Of a stretch of 64,000 nt of DNA, positions 36,940 to 48,985 are shown in pieces. The stretch's first letter is position 1; the number at the start of each line of letters is the position of its first letter. The notes beneath the pieces were generated by a model. It was not told the origin of the DNA and did no database searches. It worked only from the letters and a program-made list of their open reading frames with translations. Made by a program: the position numbers and the translations under genes. Where the stretch lies: assembly GCF_001577835.2 (NCBI RefSeq), contig NC_029518.1, positions 70,835,378-70,899,377 on the forward strand, written 5' to 3'. This stretch comes from Coturnix japonica. Taxonomy: Eukaryota; Chordata; Aves; Galliformes; Phasianidae.

Positions 36940-37960
36940 ATTTCACCGGCGTTTAATAATAACATAATGAAAGCGAAACTCGGTTCGTGTGAAGGAGGGC
37001 AGCCCTAGCTCAGCGCATTGCTGAGGCCGGAGGAGAGCTAAAAGCTCAGGGCCCACCTGGTCCGCCGGTAGTACCGCATGCAGCCCCTGCAGGCACCGAG
37101 CAGCTCGGCTCCCGGGGCAGCACCGCGTCATCTTCCGCACAAAAACAAGCGTGAGGAGGCAGGAGCGCTGTCGCAATTCCTCCCCAGCAGGGATTAGGGA
37201 GCAGCCTGTTGCCGGCAGCCCTCAGCTTTAGACACAGCGAGGCGTGGAGCGGCCTCAGCACCTAGGCCTTACCCTCCCGGAGGGGGCTGGCCGCCCCGGC
37301 CGGGCTGCGCCGGTAGGTGACTCAGCGCGGCACCCGGTGACCCCCGCCTGGCGGCGGCGCTTCATCGTGGCTCTGCCCCCTCCTTTTTATCCCTCCCCCA
37401 CTCTCTCTCTTTCCCCGCAGGATCATCCCACCCCGCCGGGCGGTCACCTCAGCAGGAGGAGTCGCCGTCGTTTCGCCTCCGCTCCCGCAAGACCTGACGG
37501 CAGTACGCCTCGCCGCGCCGAGCCCGTCGCCATGCAAACAGGGAAGACAGCCGGGAGCCGGGAGGGCTGCAGGCCCTTACAGCTCACCATGAAGAGGGGC
37601 TACGAGGTGCTCCGTGACCCGCACCTCAACAAGGTAGGGGCAGGTGCCGGCCCTCTGCCCTCCACCTCCCGTCTGCGGGCCGTGCCGAGCCGGGCGCTTC
37701 CCCTCCTATGGAGCCTGCAGTTGTGCTCTGCCGCTCCTCGGGCTCACCCTTCCTCGCTTCGCAGAGCGGAGAAGCAGCACCCGAAGAGGATGCTGGTGGG
37801 CTTTCACGTGCTGCTCCGTTGCCAGCTGCAGTGCTTCCCGGCCCTCCATCCACAGCGCCCTGCTCCGCTTCTTGCGGCAGCGTGCACGGTGCGGCCCCGG
37901 CGGGTACCGGAGGGCTTTTGTCATTGTGTTTCTACTGCTAAGTCCAACGCCCGTTCCCCC
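36940..37960 (+). promoter_or_regulatory. ME1: ME1 CpG-island promoter and 5' UTR region
   Basis: GC- and CpG-rich segment surrounding ME1 exon 1, with GC-box-like elements and no convincing TATA box in proper context (a TTTTTAT lies near 37384). The transcription start cannot be fixed from sequence alone; it should lie between roughly 37300 and 37580. The reading frame of the coding exon is open upstream to an in-frame TAG at 37229-37231, with the first in-frame ATG at 37532. A donor-like CCG|GTAGGT (37313) and an acceptor-like pyrimidine tract ending CCGCAG (37420) could define a 108-bp 5' UTR intron. Confidence 0.85.
37589..37633 (+). CDS. ME1: ME1 exon 1 (cytosolic NADP-dependent malic enzyme, N-terminus)
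   Basis: The exon encodes MKRGYEVLRDPHLNK, which I recognise as the start of avian cytosolic malic enzyme (duck and chicken ME1). Human ME1 has RGYLLTRNPHLNK at the same place. The enzyme oxidatively decarboxylates L-malate to pyruvate and CO2 with NADP+, supplying NADPH for fatty-acid synthesis in liver cytosol. Only the first 15 of roughly 557 residues are here; substrate- and cofactor-binding residues are encoded by later exons outside the window. The exon ends in phase 0 at AAG|GTAGGG. The start at 37589 (CTCACCATGA, A at -3) matches the known avian N-terminus. An in-frame upstream ATG at 37532 (GTCGCCATGC, G at -3) would add MQTGKTAGSREGCRPLQLT; it is the first ATG in the leader if transcription starts before it. 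The CpG-island setting and the upstream DR4 cluster agree with a T3-inducible lipogenic gene. Confidence 0.93.
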
Positions 37961-40289
37961 TGACCTGCATCAGCGGATGCACTCTGCTTCTGGGGGAAGC
38001 TATAGCACAGGGAAATCTGTTTATGGCATCTCTCATGCACTTAAGTACACTCAGCTTGATAAACTTTGTAAACATGTGAAAGGACCTGGACTAAGAGAAA
38101 AGGTGAGTATGTATTTGTACAGTGCTGATACAGCTGTGGTGTTCAGATAACAAATACTTCATTGGTTTGCTGGGCCTTGGATTTGCTGCTAAAATGAAAT
38201 ATAGGGAAGGTCAAAGGTAGGCAATAAGCCTTGTGTAACACGTGAGACCTTAGTTAAGCCCATAGCCACAGTTTTTTCCTTGTGTGTCGGCTTTACTGCT
38301 CAGTTTCTGTTTGTGCTCTGACTGGTACCTCTGGTTTAAAACATATATGCGGTCATTTTGCTTACTGCCAAGTTGTATGAATTGACAAAAACTGTGTCTG
38401 CAGCCTTACCGGAGAGGTTGACTCATCAGTGAAAGCTCCATATATTAGTTGGATGAATGGCGCTTCTATTAGTGTGGGTGCTTGGATAAACAGTTTCCTC
38501 AGCTGGTGTGTGGTGTCTGTGTGTGTCCCTTGAGGTCAGGTAAAATGGAAACTAACCAAAAGGTGAAAATCCCATGAAGAGCCAATGAAGGGCTGTTTCA
38601 CTTGGGATTGCTTTTACAGTGTTAATGGAGAAGACTGATTCAGAATAACCACCTCATCGCTACAGTTTTCCCTTCAAGCATCTTTCCCTTGAAATGCATA
38701 GCTGCAGAATGAGATGCTGAAGGTGAAGGCTCATGGTTAATTTCTTGTCTTAGACTTTACTCTTCTACCCCTCTTAGCTGTGCTATGGCACGCATGCTGC
38801 ATAACAGAGAAGCTGGCAGATATATTCTCCCAGCCACCTTCTCCCAGCTCATAAAGCATTCTGAAAGATGCAGGAAACGTTGTCTTACATCTGCATTGCC
38901 TGCCTGTGAGGAAAGTCAGGTGCATGGCCAGGAAAGGACAAGCAAGCTGGTTTTGAGATAGGTGCTCTTTGGTGGGTATGGATGTATTGTATCTTACAAG
39001 ATAAGTAAGGGCAATGAATTCAAACCACAACTGGGAGTTCAACATGGTTAGCTTTCTAGTGGTTTGTAATAGCCTGCATGCATGGGAGCTGGTACTCCAT
39101 GTTCACTTTCTGGTGCCAAGGCTGTTAAATAAGCATCAGGTTGTACAGAAGTCAATCTGAAGCTGACAAAATATCTCCTTTAATGATTCTAAAGTACGGG
39201 ACTTGTTTGCTGAAGAAGTGCCAGAACTTTTTGCTATCTCATGGGCTCTGTTTAAGGGTTACAGTTGCTTGGTATCAGCACTTTCTTTTAGGTATTGTGC
39301 CAGTTCCAATAGTCCTACTTACATACACTCAGCAAAAGTAGGCAGTGAGCACCAAGCAGTGGTATCTATCTGTGACCTAGAAAAGCTGTAGAAAAGTAAG
39401 ACAATTTGCATGTTTGTTACTACTTCAATCTTGTCTGATACTCCTTGTCTCTCTTCTGTAAGTAAAATTTAGTTTTTGCAGCTTACATTGCAAACTTCAG
39501 CAAATCAAATCTGAACGCTGCAGAGTTGTTTTCAGGGATTCTTCAGCCACAGCCATTGGCCTGGCAAGCAGATAAAGCTCAAGTATGCATGCTATATGCA
39601 GAAACCTACAGCCTGAGTTCTCAAAAATATCTCCATTCTATCAGGAAGATTTAAAGGAAAATTTCATGAAGAATCATTTATACTTGAACTTCTTTTAAAA
39701 ATAGAGGTAGAAGGAAATAATGAGCATGAGTCTGGATATCTACTGGTACCTAGTGCTCTGCTCATCCAGTAATGAAGATGGATTTCTGCACACTCAGCAC
39801 ATTTATCACATTTTATGCTTAACCTCAATAGCTGGGAAAAGTGAGAAGGAGGGCTGTAGGAATGTCAGGGTAAACATCCAGGTTTCTTCCTTTCCCTTCT
39901 CTTCTACCTTGTAAAAATTTCCAGAGGCAGAAGAGCACAAGTAAACTGAAATAAGTCTTTCACTGCTGAGTTTTCAAATCTCTTATTTTTCACTCTATAT
40001 AATTCACAAACCTACAGTCTTAGTAGGGTATGGCTGAATTACTATTATTATTTGATTATATATATTTTTTTCTTTGGAATGTTTTGTCTAGGTAAGAAGC
40101 TATTTCTTCTTTCTTTTTGATGCATGAAAGATCGCATGGGACAGCAGATCTTAGCACACTGAGTCAATTACATGAGGATGCACAATTATGTAAGGACACA
40201 AGTCTAAGCGTATGAACAATAGTCATGGTTCAGTTTATCATCTGATATTTTTAAATTCTATGGATCTATAGCATCCAAGGAAAATGTCC

Positions 40290-41446
40290 TCTGCTTACTT
40301 GATGCAGTGAGGAATATGACCACTGAGGATAAGGAGTAGGCTGAAGTCCTCAATGACTTCTTTACATCTACCTCTAATGGGCCTTATCCTCATAGCACTT
40401 TATGCCCTGATCTGAAAGTCTGGGATGGAATGCAAAATACACCCCCAGTGATTCAGGTGGAGACAGTTAAAGAGTTCTTCCTCCACCTGAACTGCCACAA
40501 GTCCATGGGACTGGAAGGGCTCCACCCTTAGGTGCTGAGGGAGCTGGTGGGAGTGATTGCTGAGCTGCTCTCTGCCATCTACCAGTGCTCCTGGTCAACT
40601 GGAGAGGTCCTGGAGGATTGGAGGCTTGCTGATGTGACTCTCATCCACAAGAAGGGCTGTAAGGAGGATCTGGGGAACTACAGGCCTGTCAGCCTGGCCT
40701 CAGTACCTGGGAAAGTTATGGAACATCTTGGGTTATATCACATGGCATGTGCGTGCTATCTGGGGGGTCAGGCCCAGGCATCATGTGTTCATGAAAGGCA
40801 GGTCATGCTTGACCAGCCTCATTTCCTTCTATGACTGGGTGACCAGACTGGTAGATGAGGGGAAAGTTGTTGATGTAGTCTACCTAGACTTCATCGAAGC
40901 CTTTGACATGGTCTCTCACAGTATTGTCCTGAAGAAGCTGTCTGCCCATGGCCTGGACAGGGCAGACAGTTGGGTAAGGAAGCCCTGGAATGTGTCCAGA
41001 GAAGGGCTATGAAACTGGTGAGGGGCCTGGAGCACAAGTCTTATGAGGAGCAGCTCAGGGAGCTGGGGTTGTTTAGCCTGGAGAAGAGGAGTCTCAGGGG
41101 AGACCTCATTGCACTCCACAACTTCCTGAAGGGAGGTTGTGATGAGGAGTGGCTTGGCTTCTTCTCCCAGGCAACAAACAGCACCTGAGGAAATGGCCGC
41201 AAGTTGTACCAGAAAGAGGTTTAGACTAGACATAAGAAAGAACTTTTTCTCTCATAGAGTGGACAGGCACTGGAATGGCCAGCCCAGGGAGGTGGTGGAG
41301 TTGCTGTACCTGGCAGTATTCAAGAGGTGGCTGGATGGGGAGCTCTGAGATCTGGTCTAGTGGTTTGCTGCAGCTATGGTAGTGGGAGGATGGTTGGACT
41401 AGATGATCCTGTAGGTACTTTCCAGCCTTGTGAACCTATGATTCTT
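40290..41446 (+). mobile_element. CR1 LINE, sense, 5'-truncated and internally deleted
   Basis: This is the longest LINE in the window. The first part encodes reverse-transcriptase pieces: LEDWRLADVTLIHKKG, GNYRPVSLASVPGKVME, then in another frame FMKGRSCLTSLISFYDW and [20 protein letters not shown] frameshift lies near 40740 and a stop follows 'GLEGLHP' near 40530. At about 40970 the sequence jumps from the RT palm ([10 protein letters not shown]) directly to the ORF2 C-terminus ([40 protein letters not shown]), so the catalytic FADD box is missing. The 3' UTR follows in order ('gacataagaaagaactttttc', 'ggactagatgatcctgtagg') and ends CCTATGATTCTTTAG, the CR1 terminus. The copy is non-functional and inserted in the same orientation as ME1. 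Confidence 0.93.
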
Positions 41447-42618
41447 TAGAAAATTGTAACATTTTTGTTTGAACAACTAAATACACCATGAGTAGGAATT
41501 ACAAGGAAAACAAATGGAGTTTTACTTATTTTCTTTGAAAAAAGCTGCATTAGGAACGTTTGGCAGCAGGCTGTATGCTCCTTAGTCTGATGAGTTACAG
41601 CAGTATGACAGCAATTGGCTCTTTCCTCTCTTGTAAATCTTTCATTTATGCTTTACTCAGTACAAGGGCTATTTTATAACACATAAATCATAAAGAAAAT
41701 TTAAGCTAAACTTTCATCTCACATTTAATTTTTTTTACCCTTAAATATTGTTTAAACAAGTCATAGTTTCCCTTAACCTGCTTCTTTTCAGAATCTTGAT
41801 GGGAAGATATGTGAACGTGTATTTTAATACCAAACTTTTCAAACAGCCTTTATTGGTTGCCAAATCTAAATGCTTGTCTGATTGAGAAACTGGGCCGTTC
41901 AGAGACTGCCTTTATATTCCAGCTAAGCAATTCAGTGATCAGAAAAGAAATAGTTCTGTTAAATCAAAGTGCTGGATGGCCCTTTCTCTTTGTCTGATGC
42001 TTCATTTTAGCTACTCTTCTTTGACTGACCACTGTCATTGCTAACTGTGGCACTTGTAAAATGCTAAAATGCAGAACCTTCTTCCTTCTTTCCCTTGACT
42101 CAGTTTCTACTGAGTGGTGGATGATTTCAGAACAGACCATTTGATGGGGCTGCTGAACACCTGAGAGTCCTAGATCTCAGTCCCATCTACAATGGCAGTG
42201 ATGTTTTATCCTTAGTACCTCCTGTAAGTGAGGCCCTTGGATCCCAAAGGGTTTTCAACTTGCTTTTACTTGTTTTAATGTTAATATTAATTGTTGCTTG
42301 AAGTTGACTGAGAGTCCATTGGTTTGCTACTGAAATCACGCTACAACAGCCACTGGAAAAAACTTCTTATCCCAATGTTGTTATTTCTGACAGTGGCCAA
42401 AATGAATCCCTCAGGAAGAGTAAAGAATGGGGGGATCAGTTCAGCTGAAAGGAGTACTAAAATCTCATCCAGTCCAACTTATGAGAGAAGACTCTAGTGG
42501 TGTTTTCCCAGAATAATAATTCCAGGCTGAGAGAATGAGTAGCTTACAATGGGATTGTTGAGGTTTCAATGCTTGGTTTTCCTAACAGGTTGCATGAAGT
42601 GCATGTACTAATTTATTG

Positions 42619-42656
42619 AATATATATATATGTGTGTGTGTGTGTGTGTATATATT
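42619..42656. repeat. Compound (AT)n(GT)n(AT)n microsatellite
   Basis: A run of AT dinucleotides, then about nine GT units, then AT again. Alternating purine-pyrimidine throughout, a Z-DNA-prone composition and a likely length polymorphism. Confidence 0.95.
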
Positions 42657-45641
42657 AATTCAAGCAAAATAATTATCTGAGTTAAACAAACATTTACTTC
42701 CTGCTTCACTTCTGTGTTTCAGATAGTGGGACAAGAATACTTACGACATAAGCGTTTTGATCTGTGTATGGTTGTTTCACTGAAATTAAATCTGACTTGA
42801 CGAAAGAACATAAATATAAGAAGCTGCTCTAACGAAATCTATGCTTTTACTGAATACTAAGCAGTAGAATTCTTTCCTCTTTCTGCTAGTAATAGCCATG
42901 TTATCACTTCTTAACCTGTGAGCACTTTGAGTCATCTACAATGGTCTGTGCTCAGTTTTACTTTAGCTGCTATTCTGAGAAGAAAACTTATAAATCTGGG
43001 GATGAAGGAAGCAAAATTGTTCTCTAAAATGATTTGTTAGAAACATTTGTATTATCTTGTAAAATAGGTTTTCCATAGGTTATTTAATCCTGTATGAGAT
43101 GATTTCAGATTAAGTGCTAATAGGCATGACAACTACTGGAGGATTATTTTTTTTTTTTGTCTGTGTAGTTGCTGATTGTTTTCATAATCTCCCATCTCCT
43201 TTTCCCTCATAGTAATTTTGTTCTGTAGATTTTAACAGTCTTATTTCCTGATCACCTGGCAGAGCTGTTCAGGCCTTGATAGGGATAAGCACATGCTGTT
43301 TTGTTTTTTTTTTTGTCTTTGACAAGACTAAATGATAGTATGATTATTTTAATGCAGTAAGCTTCATCAATCTGATCTTTGTCTGGAACCTTTTCGAGTG
43401 AAATTTTATTGATTCTGCTTTTGTGTTGTGTGAGCATCATAGTATTGATCTATTCTGAGGGCCTGTGAAACAGGAGTTGTAGTTCTGTTGAATGCATCCT
43501 CAAAGAGGGAGTTCTTCAGGTGGAAATTTTATTCATGCCAGAACCATTTGCTGTTTAACAGCCATGACCATAAGTTGTAGATTGGCAGAACTGCATCTAT
43601 GTCAAATGTTTGCTATTTGGGAGCAAGGATGTGAGCTCAGTGGTAGCTCACCATTACCTACCATGTGGTTGGGTGAAGAGGTTATGACATTACCATGTGT
43701 ATTCTTCCTTCTTGAAACACAATTTCTCTGCAGAGAAAATTAACTTGTATCTTGAATTGAAAGATGCTTTGGAGATGGGCCTTCCTCATTCTGTGTGGTT
43801 TGGTGAGGGTGATCTCTGTAAAAGTGGATCATTAGGTGTGGTGCCAACTCATCCTCCACTTGTCCTATTTTTTTGCATTAGCAAGTTGAATGGAGCAGCC
43901 CTGAGAGAGACCAGACTTGTCTGCTAGAGCAAGCAACCAAGCAGGGCCAGAGGTGAAGGTCTTCAGGATTATTATAGAGACTAGAAATAAGGAAAACCCC
44001 CTGCTAGCATATGAAATGCCCTTTTCCACCATATCTTCTCCATTAAAGAGTCTCTGCTTGGTGAGATAACCCATATAGCTGAGCAGGGCAGCGTTCCAGA
44101 CAGGTCAGTAGATAGTCCTATGGGAGAAGTAAGGAGTCAGTGATTGTAAGGCTACAAAGGAGTCTCAATAAGGTGCACATGTATAAATAAAGTAAAAAGC
44201 TGGCAGAGAAGAGTAGGGTGGATCCAGAGAGCTCCTTAAAATCAATTCAAGAACATGCAGTTATCTTTTGGGAAAATAAAAGTATTTCAATCAGTTTATC
44301 TTTCCATCATATTCTATTTTATGGGTACAGTCTGCAGTGCTCTTTGCCTTCTGGTGCCTTTTTTTCCTGATCAAGTCGGTAAGTTGCAGTGGCTAGCATT
44401 ACATTCTCTTCTCTCTTTTGGCTTCTGGTTCTTTGCTTGCATTTATGAAAAAGAGTGCTGGGTCAGCACAGCAGGAAGAAAGCTCTGTGACTTGAATTAG
44501 AAACAAATAAAATAAATGAGAAGTTGTTATGTAGCAAGCTATACATGTATAAGCTGCTAGCAACTGAAAGCTGGTATGAATAGTAGCAAGAAACTGAAAG
44601 AGTTGTTTTGCTGTGAAGTTGTTTCAGGCATGAAAAGTAGTTTTGGTTGTGTAATTTTCTTGTAAACTTCAGTAACTAAAACCAAACAAACAAACTCAAC
44701 TCTTTTTCTTGAGTCTACTTGAATAGTGACAGTGCTGGCAGAGAGCACCATCCAAGCAGGATTTGCGTATTTAAAGCAGATTAGATGTGGTTCTCTACAG
44801 TAGATTTTATAGAGAAGCTGGAATCACATACAACTTGTGGGCTTTTGATTTCATTGATGGATGCCATAGAAGTAAGTATGATCAGGCTTGCTTAGAAGTT
44901 GCACTTCTATCTAGGTAAAATAAACAGAAAATAATATGCTTTCTGCAGAGAACACATCTCAGAGCCCATACACTCTTATTTTGAACTTTTCCCTTCATGC
45001 ATTAAATTCTGCTGTATCCGTCATTTGTCCTGAACTGTTTGTGGAGGAGACAGAAGTTGCAGCTGTGGCAGGCACAAGCTTCTCCTACCCTGCTTCCCTT
45101 TCTGGGGAGCTGAGGAAGTAAAATGCGTGTGACAGTGATGTTTGTTACTAACCTGTGACCCCAAGTTGAATTGTGCTTGGTGGTTAAGTACTTGTATACA
45201 TGCAATGTTTGCTTTTCATATTTTTCCCTTTCCTATTCTGATTGCACAGTGATTCAGATATAAGCTGTGCATTCGGTGCGGTTGTTGATGATGGGATTCT
45301 GTGCTGAAGACTTCATTGCTCCACATTCAGATGACTAAGCAGCAGGGGCTGTCTGCTGTCATGATAGATGTTATTGATGGAAATCCAAAACATCGATCCT
45401 GGGGTTCATTGTAGCAGGAAGAGTAACAAAAAAGAGGGAAAAGGGTGACAACAGAAGGGGAGAGCATTGCTGGTTGTGTGTGCTTATGTGCACAGGATGG
45501 TCTGTTCAGCCCCTGTATCTGAAACAAAGAAATTGTATCCTGTGAGCACTGGTAGGAGTTAAACAGGTAGCATGTGCTGGAACCTATTGGGCTTTCTTTT
45601 TACTTTGCTAGATAGTAGTGTTGGGCATGGTGGAGTGCTTT

Positions 45642-45665
45642 TAAAAAAAATAATAAATAAATAAG
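45642..45665. repeat. A-rich / (AAAT)n simple repeat
   Basis: An A run followed by AATAAATAAATAA. Low-complexity only. Confidence 0.85.
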
Positions 45666-47360
45666 CAAGCTGGTTGCATTCCTTCAGCAAGGGTGCAGCG
45701 TCAGGAAGGAACCAACATCTGCTAAGTGCCAGCTGGTGAATAATAGATGTCCATTTGTGTTCATGTATCCATTGGCCTCATTCAGTGCTGACTGAGATCT
45801 GCCTGTTGAGACAAGTACCTGTGAACTTCTGACACAGAGATGTGCACGCATGCCTGTCAATGGGGCATGGAACTGAATTTGAAGAACTGTATTTTTCATG
45901 GTGTGGTTACTACAATATCTCAGCAGTGCTTAGATGTCTCAGGCATCAGTGCAAATGGATATAAATTAACCTGGATGCCTTGACTTTCATGAGTAGTGGT
46001 TTATTTGATCCCAGTGTAATACATATTATTTTTGTTTAAAAAGATGGTGATTTGTGTCTTCTTTTAAAAAGACTTTTTCCAGTCAAATTAGCAGGGCTGA
46101 CGTTGGAAGGCTCAATCCTACAGTCTCTGAAAATAAAAAAGGATTTCATAACATGTGGTAGGTCAGTGGGGATCTTAAGACTGCCTTAAGGAATTGTCAA
46201 GATTATGTATGCTCAAGACACCTCCAGGAGCCTGAACAACCTTGACATACAGCCTGTGGAATCTGGGTTAGAACATAATTGCAAGAGAGGTCGTGGCTTT
46301 TACAGTGACAATGCATATGTTTAGGGTAATATCTGAGAATGACTAAGGACTTAATTCTGATGCTGGTTTTAGTAGTTTAAAAGCAGAATAAATTAATGGT
46401 AGAGGGATGCAAGAGGGGACACTGCTGCAAAACTGACACAAAATAGGCACTAGTATGTTAATCCTACAATAATCCTCCTTTGCCACCTTTAGAGTCTGAA
46501 TTCCATTAAGCTCCAAAGACTTTTAAGACCTAATTCCTAGCAGCTTATCAGAAAAAAAGTTTGAATTATGTATGTAGTGTGCAGGTTAAATAATTTTTAA
46601 CTATTCTGATCTTTCTGAGATTATAAAGGCTGTAGTCTCACTTTAATTTAACCATTTTAGGTAACATGTCTTTTTTTAATAATGAGGATAACTTTAAGCT
46701 AAATCTTTGTGGGACTTCAGGGGAAAATATGTTGTGGAGGAATCTAAACATTTTTCTGTTATAAAATAGATCTCCAGATTCATTTTGGATTTGAATTATG
46801 TGTATTACTTTTTAAGGAAATTGTTTAATTGAGAACCCTTTAATTGTATTCATGAGAAAACAACTTTTGGTCTTACCATAGTTTAAGCTTTGCTACTGTA
46901 ATGTGTTGCATAATTCAGGAAGTAAAAATCCTGACTTAGTAGAAGGTGGAGGTCGCAGGGCACCCTGGAGAGAGTTCTTGCAAGCACCACATCCTTTCAG
47001 TTGAAACCAGTGTCTGTAGTTTACTTGAATGCTATTGCCTAGTCCTGTGTGAAAAACAACACTGCTTGAAGTTGTTTATGATACAGAGGAAGTGCAGAAT
47101 AAACACTTTATAGATGCATAAATTATACTCAATGTAAAACTGGAAAAAAACATCGTCTATTGATTTGAATACTTAGGACTTTTGGAAATATGTCAGGACA
47201 TAATTGTCTGGTATAAAGTTCAGAATGCAAGTTCATCGCTGTTTTGCTCTTAATATAAAAGCATAGGGCAGCAATGTGCTTTATCAATGCATGTTTATGC
47301 TTAGGTTTTGCTTACTTGATTGTTAAGGTGGCAACAGATGTGTGTTTCCAGCTTAGGAAG

Positions 47361-47425
47361 AAAAAACAAAACAAACAAACAAACAAAAATAAAACAAAAA
47401 AAAACAACAAAAACAACAAAAAAAC
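47361..47425. repeat. (AAAC)n-rich simple repeat
   Basis: About 65 bases of A runs punctuated by single C, including five AAAC units in tandem and later AAC units. No adjoining retroposon body was recognised upstream. Confidence 0.92.
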
Positions 47426-48959
47426 CTTTCTCCAATAATTAAGTTAGTGTTAAAGCAGAAGTCATTCTTATGCGTTTGTCCTCACATTCATAACATAAAT
47501 ACCCCTACAAGTGATGTTAAAAATTACAAAGACATTTTGTTAAATAAAACCTTGTTGAAATACACTCAGTCTTTTGTTCTGAGTTTGTATATTATATCAG
47601 TCTATCTTGTTAATGGATAGCATGTATCTTACTATGAAGTTTAAATTATTTTGGCATCTGGTTCAGACTGAGACATTGCAGATTAACTTTCTTCCCTTTG
47701 TCCCCAGTGAGTGGTACATTTTCAAGTTTGCTTCTGGAATGGAGATGTGATAGTATCATATGTGTGCTTTTGAGAGCAGATAATTGTTATGAAGTACGTA
47801 ATTCCCTTTCCTATAAAGGCAAATATAATTTTGTCTTTCACTAATGACATTTAAAAAGCCTTTGCCTTAAATCTTTACTGGATACAAATGCACACCTGTC
47901 ATGACAGAGTACATTATAGTGTTTTCAGTAATAGTCTTTATCTGACTTATTGGATTTCTTTCTGCAGGTATCTGACCTTAGAAAGTAGATTTGTGAGTGG
48001 AGATATGCTTACAAAATAGACAGTAAAACCTCTTTACATAAATAGTACAAATGAGCCCTGCTGTTATAGGTAGAACTCAAAATGGGAGAAAACTGCAGAG
48101 CTGAAGTAGAATGAATACCTGAGACTGTAAAGCACTGAAACTTGATTTTATTTGTCTTGAATCTCTTGAATTACTCTGCAGTGTTACTTCGGAGGATTTG
48201 AGCAGGTGAGGTGCACCTGACACAGAAAGCCTATCTATAGTTACATAGGTAGTTTTATAAAGGTATTAATGGTGCTCTTGCATATTTATTCCTTGCACAC
48301 TTCTCTTCTCTGAAAACCATTAGTTAATAAACTCATGTTACGTATCTTTGAGGATTATGTTTATCAACATTGTTTTCTCTAAGAAGAGGCTGGATAAGGC
48401 CTTCCTCTTGCTTGAGTGACAGCTTGGAACTGGACTTGGAATGTTAATTTATTTATAAGGTCATTCAAAGGTCAGATATAGAAATAAGGAATGCCCCTTA
48501 TATTAACATGATTATTCTGAAATGCCTTTCACTTTGTTTACAGCATATAAATTCCACCTTAGGTTTAGAACTCTGCTGTGGGAAAACTAAGTATGATGAC
48601 TATAAATGAGAATATTCAGTGCACTTGTATGAATGGGTAGCGGGAAAGATAAATTATGCACTAACTGCTTTTTTTCTGCTTTAAAGATAGCTTTCACCAT
48701 GCACCCTCAGCAACTAATTGAAAACAACATTTTATCTAAGCTCAGGAGCAGCACAACATCTCATTTTGCATTTCACAGGAGAAACTTAACCAGTCCAACT
48801 TAGCCTTGTAGCCACTGGAGTTGGGTTAGCCAGCAAAACAAAAGTGTTCCAGGTCAGGAGCTGGCTACTGATCTGAAACTAGATCCCCTGCCCTTCTGCC
48901 ATACTGGAGAGAAAAGCTCTCTGCCTCCTGAAGAAAAGGGATAAACTTAAAATGGAACA

Positions 48960-48985
48960 TTAAATAATAAATAAATAAATAAAAA
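48960..48985. repeat. (AAAT)n microsatellite
   Basis: TAAATAATAAATAAATAAAT, a short tetranucleotide repeat. Confidence 0.9.

Noticed and set aside
37244-37531. Upstream part of the ME1 frame as coding sequence
   Set aside because: The frame is open back to 37232, but it has no ATG before 37532; the position at 37244 is GTG. Likely promoter/5' UTR sequence.
37644-38150. 168-codon frame downstream of ME1 exon 1
   Set aside because: Lies within intron 1 after a good donor; GC-driven composition and no similarity to malic enzyme.
42440-42520. CR1-like phrase 'atctcatccagtccaactt'
   Set aside because: A single short match without the flanking blocks; too weak to call.
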